Translations under genes and position numbers: made by a program
Part shown: one piece after another, positions 32,698 through 42,400 of the stretch
How the letters are laid out: every line of letters starts with the position of its first letter
How positions within the stretch are numbered: position 1 is the first letter of the stretch
NCBI GenBank assembly: GCA_947498595.1
Contig: CANMKX010000010.1
Span: 86,576 to 150,575 of the forward strand
DNA from: an uncultured Aquimarina sp.
GTDB lineage: Bacteria; Bacteroidota; Bacteroidia; Flavobacteriales; Flavobacteriaceae
Direction: 5' to 3'
Length of the DNA stretch: 64,000 nt
Notes under the pieces: model-generated
Seen by the model: only the letters and a program-made list of their open reading frames with translations
The model's database searches: none
What the model was told of the DNA's origin: nothing

Positions 32698-33309
32698 ATG
32701 AGTCTATTTAGAAAATTATTTTCTCGAAAATCTAAATCAGACGAAAAAAGCAATGCCTCTATTGAAGGTAACCAAAGCAAGTACATGCCAGAGGTTAACC
32801 TACCTATAGATGAGCAATTTATGATTAACTTCAAACGTAACGGAGGTAAGTTTTTATATTGTGATAATGAAAACGAATTACAAGAATCTTTTGATAATAT
32901 CCTTTTAGAGAATGATTGGTATGAAAAAGAAGTTTGTTGTTTTGAACCTTCATTAGAAAGTAAATTTCAAGGTTATAATCTTGAATTTACAACTAAAACC
33001 ACTTCTGATTTCTATTTTGCTACTTGTGAATATTTAATTGCAGATACTGGAGCTATTCTAATTTCTTCAAATCAATTGCGAGAAAAAAAGCTCCCAGAGT
33101 TACCTAATAATCTGATCATTGTTTCTTCTACCAGTCAATTAGTTGGTAATATAGGAGAAGGTTTAAAAGGGATTAAAGAGAAAAACAAAAATTCTATTCC
33201 TTCAAACATTACAACTATCAAAAATTTTGGGACCAAAAACGAAAAAGATTTCTTAAGTTACGGAAGTATTTCTAAAAACCTATACCTACTTTTACTGGAA
33301 GATCTATAA
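32698..33309 (+). CDS. LUD domain protein (LutC/YkgG-like)
   Basis: This soluble protein of 203 residues has a basic start (FRKLFSRKSKSDEKS) and a C-terminal LUD domain: CEYLIADTGAILISS, then LIIVSSTSQLVGNI. LUD proteins take part in lactate oxidation when paired with LutA/LutB, but no such partners are here, so its role between ftsH and cdsA is uncertain. This gene order is common in flavobacteria. It is spaced 3 bp from cdsA, so the two are co-transcribed. Confidence 0.82.
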   Translation: MSLFRKLFSRKSKSDEKSNASIEGNQSKYMPEVNLPIDEQFMINFKRNGGKFLYCDNENELQESFDNILLENDWYEKEVCCFEPSLESKFQGYNLEFTTKTTSDFYFATCEYLIADTGAILISSNQLREKKLPELPNNLIIVSSTSQLVGNIGEGLKGIKEKNKNSIPSNITTIKNFGTKNEKDFLSYGSISKNLYLLLLEDL

Positions 33310-33312
33310 CTC

Positions 33313-34116
33313 ATGAAGGAATTATTAACACGATCATTATCGGGATTTTTATTTGTCTCGATATTATTATCCGCCATATTTTTTCACAAATACACATTCG
33401 TAACTGTATTTCTAATTTTTGGTATCATATGCATCCAAGAATTACAACGATTAATTCATTTTAAGAATTATTGGCTATACTTAATTTTCATTTCATTAGT
33501 TGCTCTTTTCGTTTTTCTTAAAATCCCTGTATATGTCATTGGCTTTTTATTGGCATTAACTATTATCACAGAACTGCTACTAATCAGAGATTTACTAACA
33601 ATTAGGATCATCCCTATGTTCGAAAAGAAAAAATACCTCGTAAGTATTTTTTATCTTATCACAGCTATGTTTTTTCTTATTATGTTGCCTTCATATAGAG
33701 GTAGTTATGAGCCTGAAATCATTGCTGGTGCATTTTTACTTATTTGGACTAACGATACTTTTGCTTATTTAACTGGTAAAAACTTTGGAAAACATAAATT
33801 ATTAGAAAGAATTTCTCCTAAAAAGACAATAGAAGGTTTTATTGGTGGTTTTATATTCTCTCTCATTGCTGGTTATATTATCTCACTATACACTCCTTCA
33901 CTCTCCTTATACACATGGATTATTATTAGTATAATTGTAAGCATTTTTGGTACTTTAGGTGATCTTATTCAATCTAAATTTAAAAGACAAGCTGGAGTTA
34001 AGGATAGTGGATCTTTAATGCCTGGACATGGAGGTTTATTTGATAGATTAGATAGTGTTATTTTTGCTAGTCCGTTTTTATATCTCTTTCTTTATATTAT
34101 TCATCATATATCGTAA
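33313..34116 (+). CDS. cdsA: Phosphatidate cytidylyltransferase
   Basis: The enzyme makes CDP-diacylglycerol, the precursor of membrane phospholipids. It has about seven transmembrane helices over 267 residues. The C-terminal signature is complete: SIFGTLGDLIQSKFKRQAGV followed by KDSGSLMPGHGGLFDRLDS. An upstream segment WTNDTFAYLTGKNFGKHKL with SPKKTIEG is also diagnostic. It lies 3 bp after the LUD gene and upstream of an acyl-CoA-binding protein, a lipid-linked neighbour. Confidence 0.94.
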   Translation: MKELLTRSLSGFLFVSILLSAIFFHKYTFVTVFLIFGIICIQELQRLIHFKNYWLYLIFISLVALFVFLKIPVYVIGFLLALTIITELLLIRDLLTIRIIPMFEKKKYLVSIFYLITAMFFLIMLPSYRGSYEPEIIAGAFLLIWTNDTFAYLTGKNFGKHKLLERISPKKTIEGFIGGFIFSLIAGYIISLYTPSLSLYTWIIISIIVSIFGTLGDLIQSKFKRQAGVKDSGSLMPGHGGLFDRLDSVIFASPFLYLFLYIIHHIS

Positions 34117-34189
34117 ATTAAATTTATCAATCATTATTAACAGTTAACATCAAAGGATTATTTTTGTATTGATATTCCTTATATCTCTC

Positions 34190-34450
34190 ATGACAGAAAA
34201 AGAATTAAATAGTGCTTTTGAAAAAGCTTTTGAAAAGGCTAGTAATACTGAGGTACAATTACCTCCGGATATTATGCTGCATTTTTATGCATATTACAAA
34301 CACGCTACTTATAATGAAGCATTACACACTCCTTCTGGGAATAATATCGTTAGAAATGCTTTTAAATTAAATGCTTTATTTCAGATAAAAAACATGAGTC
34401 AAGATGAAGCCAAAATAAAATACATAGAGCTTGTCAATAAACATCTTTAA
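34190..34450 (+). CDS. Acyl-CoA-binding protein
   Basis: An 86-residue protein of the ACBP fold. The pattern LNSAFEKAFEKASN, LPPDIMLHFYAYYKHATYNEA and a late AKIKYIELVNKHL match the four-helix acyl-CoA-binding family, including the tyrosines and lysines that contact the CoA moiety. It binds medium- and long-chain acyl-CoA. The ATG at 34190 is chosen; an in-frame TTG at 34169 would add seven residues not seen in the family. It follows cdsA by 73 bp. Confidence 0.88.
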   Translation: MTEKELNSAFEKAFEKASNTEVQLPPDIMLHFYAYYKHATYNEALHTPSGNNIVRNAFKLNALFQIKNMSQDEAKIKYIELVNKHL

Positions 34451-34496
34451 ATAATAATATAAGACAATCATTGTTTTAGAACAAAACATAAAATAG

Positions 34497-34530
34497 AAAA
34501 AGGGAACAATTTAAATCGCTCCCTTTTTTT
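34497..34530. terminator. Bidirectional terminator between ACBP and valS
   Basis: AAAAAGGGA and TCCCTTTTT flank an inner stem that continues by G-U pairs. A and T runs on the two sides allow use from both strands. Confidence 0.75.
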
Positions 34531-34572
34531 ATTTTCCAATCACACTCCTTAGTTAAGAAGTCTACTATTACT

Positions 34573-37209
34573 TTAATTTTTCAAGCCTTCTAAACTTGTC
34601 TTTAAAGCTTCTATCTTACCTAAAGCATCAGACTCTTTCTTACGTTCAATAGTAATTACTTTTTCTGGAGCATTATTTACAAAACGCTCATTAGATAATT
34701 TTTTCTGTACCGACTTTAAGAAACCTTCAGTGTACTTTAATTCTTCTGTTAGTTTTTTAATCTCTTCCTCAACATCAACACTTCCTGCAATCGGAACAAA
34801 ATATTCATTTGATTTCACTCTATATGCTAAAGCTCCTTCAACCTTATTTTCTACGTAACTAATCTCAGAAACATTTCCTAATTTAGCTATTACTGTATCA
34901 AATAAAGGTTTTACATTTTCATTATTTAAAACAGAAAGTGTTATTTCGTCTTTAAATGAAATATTTTTTTCTTTTCTGATCGTACGTATTCCAGACACAA
35001 CTTCAGCAGTAAATTCAAATGCTGAAATTAATTCTGAATTCACTTCTTTTGTCTCAGGTAATCTATTAATAATTAAAGCTTCCTCAGGAGATCTTTCTGC
35101 TATATTTTGCCATATCTCTTCTGTTACAAATGGCATAAACGGATGCACAACTCTCAAGTTATCTTCAAACAAGTTTATTACAGCCTTATATGTTGCTCCA
35201 TCGATAGGCGCTCCATATGCAGGTTTTATCATTTCTAAGAACCATGAACAGAAATCATCCCAAACTAATTTATAAATCGTCATCAAAGCATCCGACAATC
35301 TATATTTAGAGAAATGATCTTCAATTTCGACTAAAGCTTTCTGTAATTTTGCTTGATACCACTCAATTGCTATTTTTGAAGCTGCTGGTTGCTCTATATC
35401 ATTTGCTATTTCCCATCCTTGAACCAAGTTAAATGCACTCCATATTTTTTTCTGAAATCCTTTTCCTTGCTGACATAAAGATTCATCAAACATTAAGTCA
35501 TTTCCTGCAGCACTACTCAACAATAGTCCTACACGAACTCCATCTGCACTATAATCTTCTATAAGTTTTAAAGCATCTGGGGAGTTCCCTAATGACTTAG
35601 ACATTTTACGTCTTTGCTTATCTCTTACTAATCCTGTCAAATACACATTTGTAAATGGTTTTACATCTGCATATTCATATCCTGCAATAATCATTCTTGC
35701 TACCCAGAAAAACAAAATATCTGGTCCTGTTACTAAATCGTTTGTTGGATAATAATATTTAAATTCTTCATTCTCTGGATTGCGTATTCCATCAAAAACA
35801 CTCATAGGCCATAACCATGAAGAAAACCATGTATCCAAAGCATCTGGATCTTGTTTTAATTGCTCTTGTGTTAATGTTGCATTTCCAGTTTTTTCTTTTG
35901 CTAGTTTTAAAGCTTCTGTTATATTTTCTGCTACTACAAAATCTTCTTTCCCATCTCCATAAAAATATGCTGGAATTTGTTGTCCCCACCATAATTGTCT
36001 TGAAATATTCCAATCGCGAATATTAGTCATCCAATGACGGTATATATTTTCAAATTTCTTTGGAAACAATTTTACCTCCTCATCTTCTAAAACAGCTTTA
36101 ATAGCTGGTTTAACTAGATCTTCCATCTTTAAGAACCATTGATCTGATAATCTAGGTTCAATAACAGCTTTTGTTCTTTCAGATGTACCAACTTTATTTA
36201 AGTGATTTTCTTTTTTAACTAATACTCCTAGTACTTCTAGTTCTTTAGCTACAGCTTTTCTTGCTTCAAACCTATCCTGCCCTTTAAATTGTAATCCAAA
36301 AGAATTTAAACTCGCATCTTCGTTAAAAATATCTATTACTTCTAATCCATGCTTATCACCAAGAACTTTATCATTTTCATCATGTGCAGGAGTTACTTTT
36401 AAACATCCTGTACCAAATTCAACATCTACATATTCATCTTCAATAATCGGAATAACTCTATTTGCTATTGGCACTATTGCATTTTTACCCTTAAGATGTT
36501 TAAATCTATCATCATTAGGATTAATACAAATGGCGGTATCTCCAAAAATGGTTTCAGGTCTTGTTGTTGCAATAGTTAATACATCATCAGTTCCTTCAAC
36601 TTTATAATTGATATAATATAAAGATCCTTGTCTTTCTTCATAAATTACTTCCTCGTCTGAGAGCGTAGTTTTTGCCTCTGGATCCCAGTTAACCATTCTA
36701 TATCCTCTATAGATTAATCCTTTTCCATAAAGATCTACAAAAGATTTAATTACAGCTTCTGACATATCGTCATCCATTGTAAATTTTGTTCGGTCCCAAT
36801 CACAAGAAGCTCCTAATTTTTTAAGTTGCTCTAAAATTACTCCTCCATATTCATGCGTCCATTCCCAGGCATGTTTTAAAAACTCTTCACGTGTTAAATC
36901 GTTTTTATCAATCCCTTGCTCTTTTAGCTTTGCTACAACTTTTGCTTCTGTTGCAATCGAAGCATGATCTGTACCAGGTACCCAACAAGCATTCAATCCT
37001 TTAAGTCTTGCTCTACGGATTAATACATCTTGAATTGTATTGTTAAGCATGTGTCCCATATGTAGGACTCCTGTGACATTGGGTGGTGGTATTACAATTG
37101 TATACGGTTCTCTCTCATCTACTTCTGAATGAAAATAATTATGTTCCATCCAATAGTTATACCACTTCTGTTCTACTGCTTCTGCATTGTATTTTCCCAA
37201 TGATGCCAT
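34573..37209 (-). CDS. valS: Valyl-tRNA synthetase
   Basis: This class I aminoacyl-tRNA synthetase has the HIGH-type motif H50-M-G-H53 in [15 protein letters not shown] and KMSKS at residues 535-539. The editing domain holds [18 protein letters not shown]. The C-terminal ~70 residues form the valyl-specific coiled coil. At 878 residues it is complete. A -7 box (TACTTTTG, 37247-37240 minus strand) lies about 30 bp upstream. Single-gene unit. Confidence 0.96.
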   Translation of the reverse strand: MASLGKYNAEAVEQKWYNYWMEHNYFHSEVDEREPYTIVIPPPNVTGVLHMGHMLNNTIQDVLIRRARLKGLNACWVPGTDHASIATEAKVVAKLKEQGIDKNDLTREEFLKHAWEWTHEYGGVILEQLKKLGASCDWDRTKFTMDDDMSEAVIKSFVDLYGKGLIYRGYRMVNWDPEAKTTLSDEEVIYEERQGSLYYINYKVEGTDDVLTIATTRPETIFGDTAICINPNDDRFKHLKGKNAIVPIANRVIPIIEDEYVDVEFGTGCLKVTPAHDENDKVLGDKHGLEVIDIFNEDASLNSFGLQFKGQDRFEARKAVAKELEVLGVLVKKENHLNKVGTSERTKAVIEPRLSDQWFLKMEDLVKPAIKAVLEDEEVKLFPKKFENIYRHWMTNIRDWNISRQLWWGQQIPAYFYGDGKEDFVVAENITEALKLAKEKTGNATLTQEQLKQDPDALDTWFSSWLWPMSVFDGIRNPENEEFKYYYPTNDLVTGPDILFFWVARMIIAGYEYADVKPFTNVYLTGLVRDKQRRKMSKSLGNSPDALKLIEDYSADGVRVGLLLSSAAGNDLMFDESLCQQGKGFQKKIWSAFNLVQGWEIANDIEQPAASKIAIEWYQAKLQKALVEIEDHFSKYRLSDALMTIYKLVWDDFCSWFLEMIKPAYGAPIDGATYKAVINLFEDNLRVVHPFMPFVTEEIWQNIAERSPEEALIINRLPETKEVNSELISAFEFTAEVVSGIRTIRKEKNISFKDEITLSVLNNENVKPLFDTVIAKLGNVSEISYVENKVEGALAYRVKSNEYFVPIAGSVDVEEEIKKLTEELKYTEGFLKSVQKKLSNERFVNNAPEKVITIERKKESDALGKIEALKTSLEGLKN

Positions 37210-37239
37210 ACTTTGGTCTAGTTTTTGAAATTAGATGTG

Positions 37240-37247
37240 CAAAAGTA
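37240..37247 (-). promoter_or_regulatory. TACTTTTG, -7 box for valS
   Basis: Exact TAnnTTTG match on the minus strand about 31 bp before the valS start codon; no TTG at normal -33 spacing. Confidence 0.35.
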
Positions 37248-37349
37248 ATTATAATATACTAACTATAGTAAAGATCAACTTGAAAAGGTCTTAATATTTT
37301 GATCTTGATTAAAAAGTATTTATTTTTACGTTTAACAAAAACCTACGTT

Positions 37350-37751
37350 ATGAAAAAAATAGCCTTGATTTTGTTTATTGGTATTTTGAATTTAACCCTC
37401 ACTGCTCAAGATACTAAAGCCAAAATCGAATTTAAATCTAATGTCATTGATTACGGTGAAATCGCAAAAGGTAGCGATGGAGTTCGTGTTTTTGAATTTA
37501 CGAATACTGGTAGTGCACCATTAATTATTTCTAGAGTATATTCTAGTTGTGGTTGTACTATACCTAAGAAACCGAAAGATCCAATTGCTCCAGGCCAAAC
37601 TGGCGTTATTGAAGTTAAATATGATACTAATAGAGTTGGTCCTATACGTAAAACTATTACTGTATACTCGAATGCCGATCAACCTACTAAAGCTATAAAA
37701 ATAAAAGGGACAGTTCTAGACACGAATAAAAGTGTTCTCGAAAAATCTTAA
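37350..37751 (+). CDS. DUF1573 secreted protein
   Basis: This 133-residue protein has a signal peptide (residues 1-19, ending TLTAQ) and one DUF1573 domain: the pattern NVIDYGEIAKGSDGVRVFEFTN, then VYSSCGCTIPKKP with the paired cysteines, and a late ITVYSNADQPTKAIKIKG. It is an Ig-like fold common in Bacteroidota, with no fixed function. The frame extends 17 codons upstream of 37350, but only this ATG gives a signal peptide. A palindromic terminator follows. Confidence 0.87.
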   Translation: MKKIALILFIGILNLTLTAQDTKAKIEFKSNVIDYGEIAKGSDGVRVFEFTNTGSAPLIISRVYSSCGCTIPKKPKDPIAPGQTGVIEVKYDTNRVGPIRKTITVYSNADQPTKAIKIKGTVLDTNKSVLEKS

Positions 37752-37770
37752 ATAAATTTATATGTATAAG

Positions 37771-37800
37771 AAAAAGAGATTCTATATAGAATCTCTTTTT
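37771..37800. terminator. 30-nt perfect palindrome, bidirectional terminator
   Basis: The stretch reads the same on both strands (AAAAAGAGATTCTAT then its reverse complement), with A and T runs at the ends and a T tract following. It separates the convergent DUF1573 and protease genes. Confidence 0.85.
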
Positions 37801-37804
37801 TTAT

Positions 37805-39181
37805 TTATAAGACTTTTTTCAGGTAAAAAGTATATTTAGTTTTTATTGTATTTCTTTCTATTTCCATTCTTATTCTTTTCCCTTCATCAGAAAAAAAAAG
37901 AGCATTTAATTCTGATAATGAATATTTATGTGCTAGCCTTCCATTGATTTTAGTTAAGATATCGCCTTTTTTAAGTCCTACTAATGCTGCAGGTGATTCT
38001 GGTCTAATCTCAGATATTTCAAATTTTGGCTTCAGTATATGGAGTAATTGATAAGAATCCCTGACTATATGGTTCACAGATGATCCTTCATTATTAGAGG
38101 CTAAAATAAATTCTGATGTTTTTGCTACTTCTCCTTTAATTTTAATAAGTTCCTCTACAAGTCTAAAACCACTATGTATAATAGTTAATCCACTCATATT
38201 ATAATTGAACGGATCTTTAAATTGTCTGTTTTTTTTCAGAGATAGTTTTTTATTAGGGTAATCTACAATACTATTAAATCGCCTTAAAATTCTACTTCCT
38301 AAAGTTCCTTGTCTCTCGGCAATAGCAGCTCCCTTGGTGTATATAGAATCAGGAAAAGATGTCGTTACTTCTTCAAATGTAAAATCTCCTAATTCAAATT
38401 TATCAATTTTTGCACGCTTTCCATATATATTTCCATTTAATCCTCTACCCAAATAATCCTCAAAAGATTTTTCTGGAATTACAATTCCTTCATCTACATC
38501 CTCAAACAACCATAACGCTGCTCCAGATCCAGAATCCATTAATAATGTTATTTCTTTTTTACCTTTATCGCTTTCAAATTGAGTTTTTATATAAGGTTTA
38601 TTATTTCTCAAATATAATTCTGTTTCAAAACATTTTCTACATTTCTTATATTTATAAGTATTAGGATCAAATACTTTTAAAAACTGTGAATCATAGTTAA
38701 TTTCTACAATAAGATTCTTAAAAAAATCATACCCAATAATACCATGAATAGGAAATCCCATTCTAGGAGAGAGATTCATGCTTTCATCAAAAACTAAGTA
38801 GACATTTTGATTCTTATTAATTGTTTTTCCAATTTTCAATTCATTATCCACAGATTTTAAACCTTCAATTGGTTCTCCTGCTCCTAATCCTCTAATTAAA
38901 ATTTTAGACGCATTTCGAAATTCAACTGAATCTCTTTTTTCCAAACTAAATATGATTGTTGAGTTTACCCCTGTATCTAATAAAAAAGTTAATTCGGTTC
39001 CATTAAGTTCTACTGGAATAACGATCAAATTATTAACTAATTTAAACTTTATCTTATCCTTCTTAAGTCCGTCTACTAAGTGAATGCTATCTTGAGCTGT
39101 TAATACCGTACAAGTAAATCCCATAAAAATAAAGAGTTTTACTTTTAATATTCGATAAAAATTCGAAAACATATATTCCAT
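37805..39181 (-). CDS. Retropepsin-like aspartic protease with PDZ domain
   Basis: After an N-terminal hydrophobic signal (ending VLTAQ), two aspartic motifs are visible: LTFLLDTGVNST and ITLLMDSGSGAALW, each with D-T/S-G, indicating a two-lobed or single-chain clan AA protease. The C-terminal ~85 residues form a PDZ domain (ISEIRPESPAALVGLKKGDIL followed by KINGR). Such proteins occur widely in Bacteroidota and are thought to act in the periplasm or at the surface. I chose ATG 39181 (458 aa); 39172 is also possible. A Cys pair (KCRKCFE) lies between the lobes. Confidence 0.85.
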   Translation of the reverse strand: MEYMFSNFYRILKVKLFIFMGFTCTVLTAQDSIHLVDGLKKDKIKFKLVNNLIVIPVELNGTELTFLLDTGVNSTIIFSLEKRDSVEFRNASKILIRGLGAGEPIEGLKSVDNELKIGKTINKNQNVYLVFDESMNLSPRMGFPIHGIIGYDFFKNLIVEINYDSQFLKVFDPNTYKYKKCRKCFETELYLRNNKPYIKTQFESDKGKKEITLLMDSGSGAALWLFEDVDEGIVIPEKSFEDYLGRGLNGNIYGKRAKIDKFELGDFTFEEVTTSFPDSIYTKGAAIAERQGTLGSRILRRFNSIVDYPNKKLSLKKNRQFKDPFNYNMSGLTIIHSGFRLVEELIKIKGEVAKTSEFILASNNEGSSVNHIVRDSYQLLHILKPKFEISEIRPESPAALVGLKKGDILTKINGRLAHKYSLSELNALFFSDEGKRIRMEIERNTIKTKYTFYLKKVL

Positions 39182-39277
39182 TTGTTTAAATATAAACAAT
39201 TACTTAAATATCACATCAATTATCATTCTAATTATCAAATAATTTCAGAGATTTGCAGCTATTTTAACGTTATTTCA

Positions 39278-40477
39278 ATGCCATTAATATCAAAAAAAGG
39301 GAATTCTATGCCAGAATCACCTATAAGAAAGCTGACTCCGTTTGCTGACAAAGCTAAAAAACAAGGCAAACACATCTACCATTTAAATATTGGTCAACCT
39401 GACATCAAGACTCCTAAAGAGGCTTTGGATGCAGTAAAAAACAACACTTTAGATATTTTAGCATATAGTCATTCCGCTGGCATTGAAAGTTTTAGAATGA
39501 AATTAGCTAATTATTATTCTAAACATAAAATAGATGTAACTCCTGAGAATATTATCATAACAACAGGGGGTAGTGAAGCTTTAATTTTTACAATGGGAAG
39601 TATTACAGATCCTGGCGATGAAATTATTGTTCCAGAACCATTTTATGCTAATTACTACAGTTTTTCTCAGCAATCCAACGTAAAAGTTGTTCCTGTAACT
39701 TCAACTTTAGAAAATGGCTTCTCTTTACCGTCTATAGAAAGTTTCGAAAAATTAATTACTCATAAAACCAAAGCAATTCTTATTTGTAATCCAGGAAACC
39801 CTACAGGTTATTTATATAGTAAAGAAGAAATTAGTCAATTAGCTTCTATAGCTATTAAACACGATCTCTTTTTAATTTCTGACGAAGTTTATAGGGAATT
39901 TGTCTACGACGATATTGAACATTATTCGATATTACAAGAAAAAGAACTTGAAAAACACGCTATTGTTATTGACTCTGTTTCAAAAAGATATAGTATGTGT
40001 GGTGCTAGAATTGGATGTTTAATTTCGAAGAATGAAGATGTTGTAAAAACTGCTATGAAATTTGCTCAAGCTAGGTTAAGCCCACCTACATATGCACAAA
40101 TAGCGAGTGAAGCTGCCTTAGATGTTCCAGATTCGTATTATACAGATACTATTAACGAATACAAATCTAGAAGGGATACTCTTATTCATGAATTGAATAA
40201 AATTCCGAATGTAAAAGTAGCTACTCCAAGAGGTGCTTTTTATTGTATTGTGGAATTACCAATTTTAGATTCGGATCATTTTTCTCAATGGTTACTCGAT
40301 CAATTTGATATCGCTAATGAAACTGTTATGCTTGCTCCTGCTTCTGGCTTTTATTCAACTCCTAATACAGGAAAAAATCAAGTCCGAATTGCTTATGTAT
40401 TAAATAAAAAAGATCTCAAAAAAGCTATTTTTATTTTAAAAAGTGCTTTAGAAAAATATATTACTTTATGGAATTAG
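39278..40477 (+). CDS. PLP-dependent class I/II aminotransferase
   Basis: This is a fold-type I aminotransferase of 399 residues. The pyridoxal lysine is K236 in IDSVSKRYSMCGARIG. Other markers are HLNIGQPDIKTPKEAL near the N-terminus, ICNPGNPTGYLYS, and a C-terminal NQVRIAYVLN with the carboxylate-binding Arg. The exact amino acid is unclear; the family includes aspartate and aromatic aminotransferases. I chose the ATG at 39278; the frame is open for 32 codons further upstream, but that part is not family-like. Overlaps murB by 10 bp. Confidence 0.88.
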   Translation: MPLISKKGNSMPESPIRKLTPFADKAKKQGKHIYHLNIGQPDIKTPKEALDAVKNNTLDILAYSHSAGIESFRMKLANYYSKHKIDVTPENIIITTGGSEALIFTMGSITDPGDEIIVPEPFYANYYSFSQQSNVKVVPVTSTLENGFSLPSIESFEKLITHKTKAILICNPGNPTGYLYSKEEISQLASIAIKHDLFLISDEVYREFVYDDIEHYSILQEKELEKHAIVIDSVSKRYSMCGARIGCLISKNEDVVKTAMKFAQARLSPPTYAQIASEAALDVPDSYYTDTINEYKSRRDTLIHELNKIPNVKVATPRGAFYCIVELPILDSDHFSQWLLDQFDIANETVMLAPASGFYSTPNTGKNQVRIAYVLNKKDLKKAIFILKSALEKYITLWN

Positions 40478-41481
40478 AGGAACAAAAATCATTAAAATCA
40501 TTTAATACTTTTGGTATTGATGTAACTGCTTCATTTTTTGTAGAAGTTTCTTCTGAGGATGAATTATTACAGGTTTTAAAAGAAAATCAAGAAAAAGAAA
40601 AATTCATTTTAAGTGGAGGCAGTAATATGCTTTTAACGCAAAATATCGATGCTTTAATTATTTATATAAACATCAAAGGTATAGATGAAAAAACAACAGA
40701 TACGAATACTGTTTTCGTGACAGCCAATGCTGGGGAAAATTGGCATGAATTTGTATCATATTGTATTGAAAAAAACTATGGTGGTCTAGAAAACTTATCT
40801 CTGATTCCGGGTTATGTTGGTAGCTCTCCTATTCAAAATATTGGAGCATATGGAGTTGAAATAAAAGATACTTTTGTTAAATGTACTGTTATTGATCTCA
40901 AAACAGGGAATAAAAAAACATTTACAAAAGATGAATGTAATTTTGGCTATCGTAATTCAGTATTTAAGCATGAATTCAAAAATAAATATGTAATCACAAG
41001 TGTTACTTTTGAATTAACGACAACTAATCATAAAATAAACACTTCATACGGAGCAATTGAAAATGCTCTAAAAGACCTGAAAATAAGTACTCCTACACTT
41101 CGAGATATTTCCAATGCTGTCATTAGCATTAGGAAAAGCAAACTTCCTGACCCTAGCATTATCGGAAATAGTGGTAGTTTTTTTAAAAATCCAATTATCT
41201 CGGCTAGTCATTTCATCGAGCTTCAAAAAAAATATCCTAAAATACCTTATTACACTATAAACGAACAACAAACCAAAATTCCTGCAGGTTGGTTAATAGA
41301 ACAAGCTGATTTTAAAGGTAAGCGCTATGGAGATGCCGGTGTGCATGACAAGCAAGCTCTTGTATTAGTTAATCACGGTAATGCCTCTGGTAAAGAAATT
41401 CTAGAAGTTGCTTCTATGATACAACTAAAAGTTAAAAATATATTTGATATCAAATTAGAAACGGAAGTCAACATATTTTAA
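40468..41481 (+). CDS. murB: UDP-N-acetylenolpyruvoylglucosamine reductase
   Basis: The flavoenzyme reduces UDP-GlcNAc-enolpyruvate to UDP-N-acetylmuramate in wall synthesis. It begins KSFNTFGIDVTASFFVEV, has the FAD loop FILSGGSNMLLTQ, then GLENLSLIPGYVGSSPIQNIGAYGVEI and the catalytic segment NSGSFFKNPI. The C-terminal MurB domain (about 210-337) includes PAGWLIEQADFKG and holds the type I insert. It overlaps the aminotransferase stop by 10 bp. Confidence 0.95.
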   Translation: MELEEQKSLKSFNTFGIDVTASFFVEVSSEDELLQVLKENQEKEKFILSGGSNMLLTQNIDALIIYINIKGIDEKTTDTNTVFVTANAGENWHEFVSYCIEKNYGGLENLSLIPGYVGSSPIQNIGAYGVEIKDTFVKCTVIDLKTGNKKTFTKDECNFGYRNSVFKHEFKNKYVITSVTFELTTTNHKINTSYGAIENALKDLKISTPTLRDISNAVISIRKSKLPDPSIIGNSGSFFKNPIISASHFIELQKKYPKIPYYTINEQQTKIPAGWLIEQADFKGKRYGDAGVHDKQALVLVNHGNASGKEILEVASMIQLKVKNIFDIKLETEVNIF

Positions 41482-41526
41482 GAAAAATATACCATCTTTT
41501 ATGTTATAGCTAGTATATATTCTTTA

Positions 41527-41534
41527 TATCTTTG
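41527..41534 (+). promoter_or_regulatory. TATCTTTG, -7 box for the small Cys-rich gene
   Basis: Exact TAnnTTTG match 29 bp before the start at 41564; no TTG at the usual -33 position. Confidence 0.4.
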
Positions 41535-41563
41535 CACTATTAACTATTGATGTTGTTTAGTCT

Positions 41564-41767
41564 ATGAAACTTTTACTACTAACTTTCGGTTTATTATTAC
41601 TAGCTGTTGCTGGAATTGCCATAAAAATATGGGCAAAAAAAGATGGTAAATTTGCTGGAACTTGTGCTAGCCAAAGTCCTATTTTAAATAAAAATGGTGA
41701 ATCTTGTTCATTTTGTGGAAAAACTGCTGATCAATTTGATTCATGTAATGAAACTAATCATGCTTAA
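41564..41767 (+). CDS. Small membrane protein with four cysteines
   Basis: A 67-residue protein: a hydrophobic helix (residues 1-24) and a short soluble part with four cysteines, two of them as CSFC and the others in GTCAS and DSCN. The CxxC pattern could bind metal or form disulfides if exposed to the periplasm. I recognise it only as a type of small membrane protein that recurs in flavobacteria. It precedes the sigma factor gene by 57 bp and might share its transcript. Confidence 0.75.
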   Translation: MKLLLLTFGLLLLAVAGIAIKIWAKKDGKFAGTCASQSPILNKNGESCSFCGKTADQFDSCNETNHA

Positions 41768-41824
41768 TAGTTTTCATATTAACTATACATCCTAAAATTA
41801 AGGTCGTAGTTAAATTCTTTTTAT

Positions 41825-42388
41825 TTGAAATCCAAAAACTCAATTTTACTTTCCCATATTCAAAAAGCTAAGGAAGGGAATCAAATATCCTTTAATTACC
41901 TTTTAGATTCTTTCTGGAATGATGTTTACGGATTTTTATTAAAACGGATTCATGATGAATATGAAGCTGAAGATATTACGATTCAAGCATTCTCAAGGGC
42001 ATTTGACAAGATTAACTCTTTTAATGAGTCATACACATTTAAAACATGGTTAATTCAGATAGCCAAAAATATACATATAGATCTTTTACGTAAAAAAAAC
42101 ACCTCAATAGTTTCAAAAACTACAATAGATGTGGATGATACAGTTTATAAAATTGTAGATGACACACCTACTCCTGAAGATCGACTTATAACTGAGCAAA
42201 ATTTAGCTCAACTTTTACGTTATATAAAAGAATTAAAACCTCATTACCAAGAAGTCATTAATTTACGTTATTTTCAAGAATTAAGTTATAAAGAAATTTC
42301 TAAGGTAATGAACGAACCTATCAACAATGTAAAAGTTAAATTACTTAGGGCTAGAAAATTACTTGCAGAAATTATTATAAAAAAATAA
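41825..42388 (+). CDS. ECF-type RNA polymerase sigma factor
   Basis: Sigma-70 family protein of 187 residues with region 2 (WNDVYGFLLKRIHDEYEAEDITIQAFSRAFDKI, with TFKTWLIQIAKNIHIDLLRKK) and region 4 (YQEVINLRYFQELSYKEISKVMNEPINNVKVKLLRARK). No anti-sigma factor gene lies next to it; the next gene, 12 bp downstream, is an Nramp-like transporter. The only in-frame start before region 2 is a TTG at 41825, after a stop codon 18 bp upstream. Target promoters are unknown. Confidence 0.87.
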   Translation: MKSKNSILLSHIQKAKEGNQISFNYLLDSFWNDVYGFLLKRIHDEYEAEDITIQAFSRAFDKINSFNESYTFKTWLIQIAKNIHIDLLRKKNTSIVSKTTIDVDDTVYKIVDDTPTPEDRLITEQNLAQLLRYIKELKPHYQEVINLRYFQELSYKEISKVMNEPINNVKVKLLRARKLLAEIIIKK

Positions 42389-42400
42389 TTTCATCTATTT

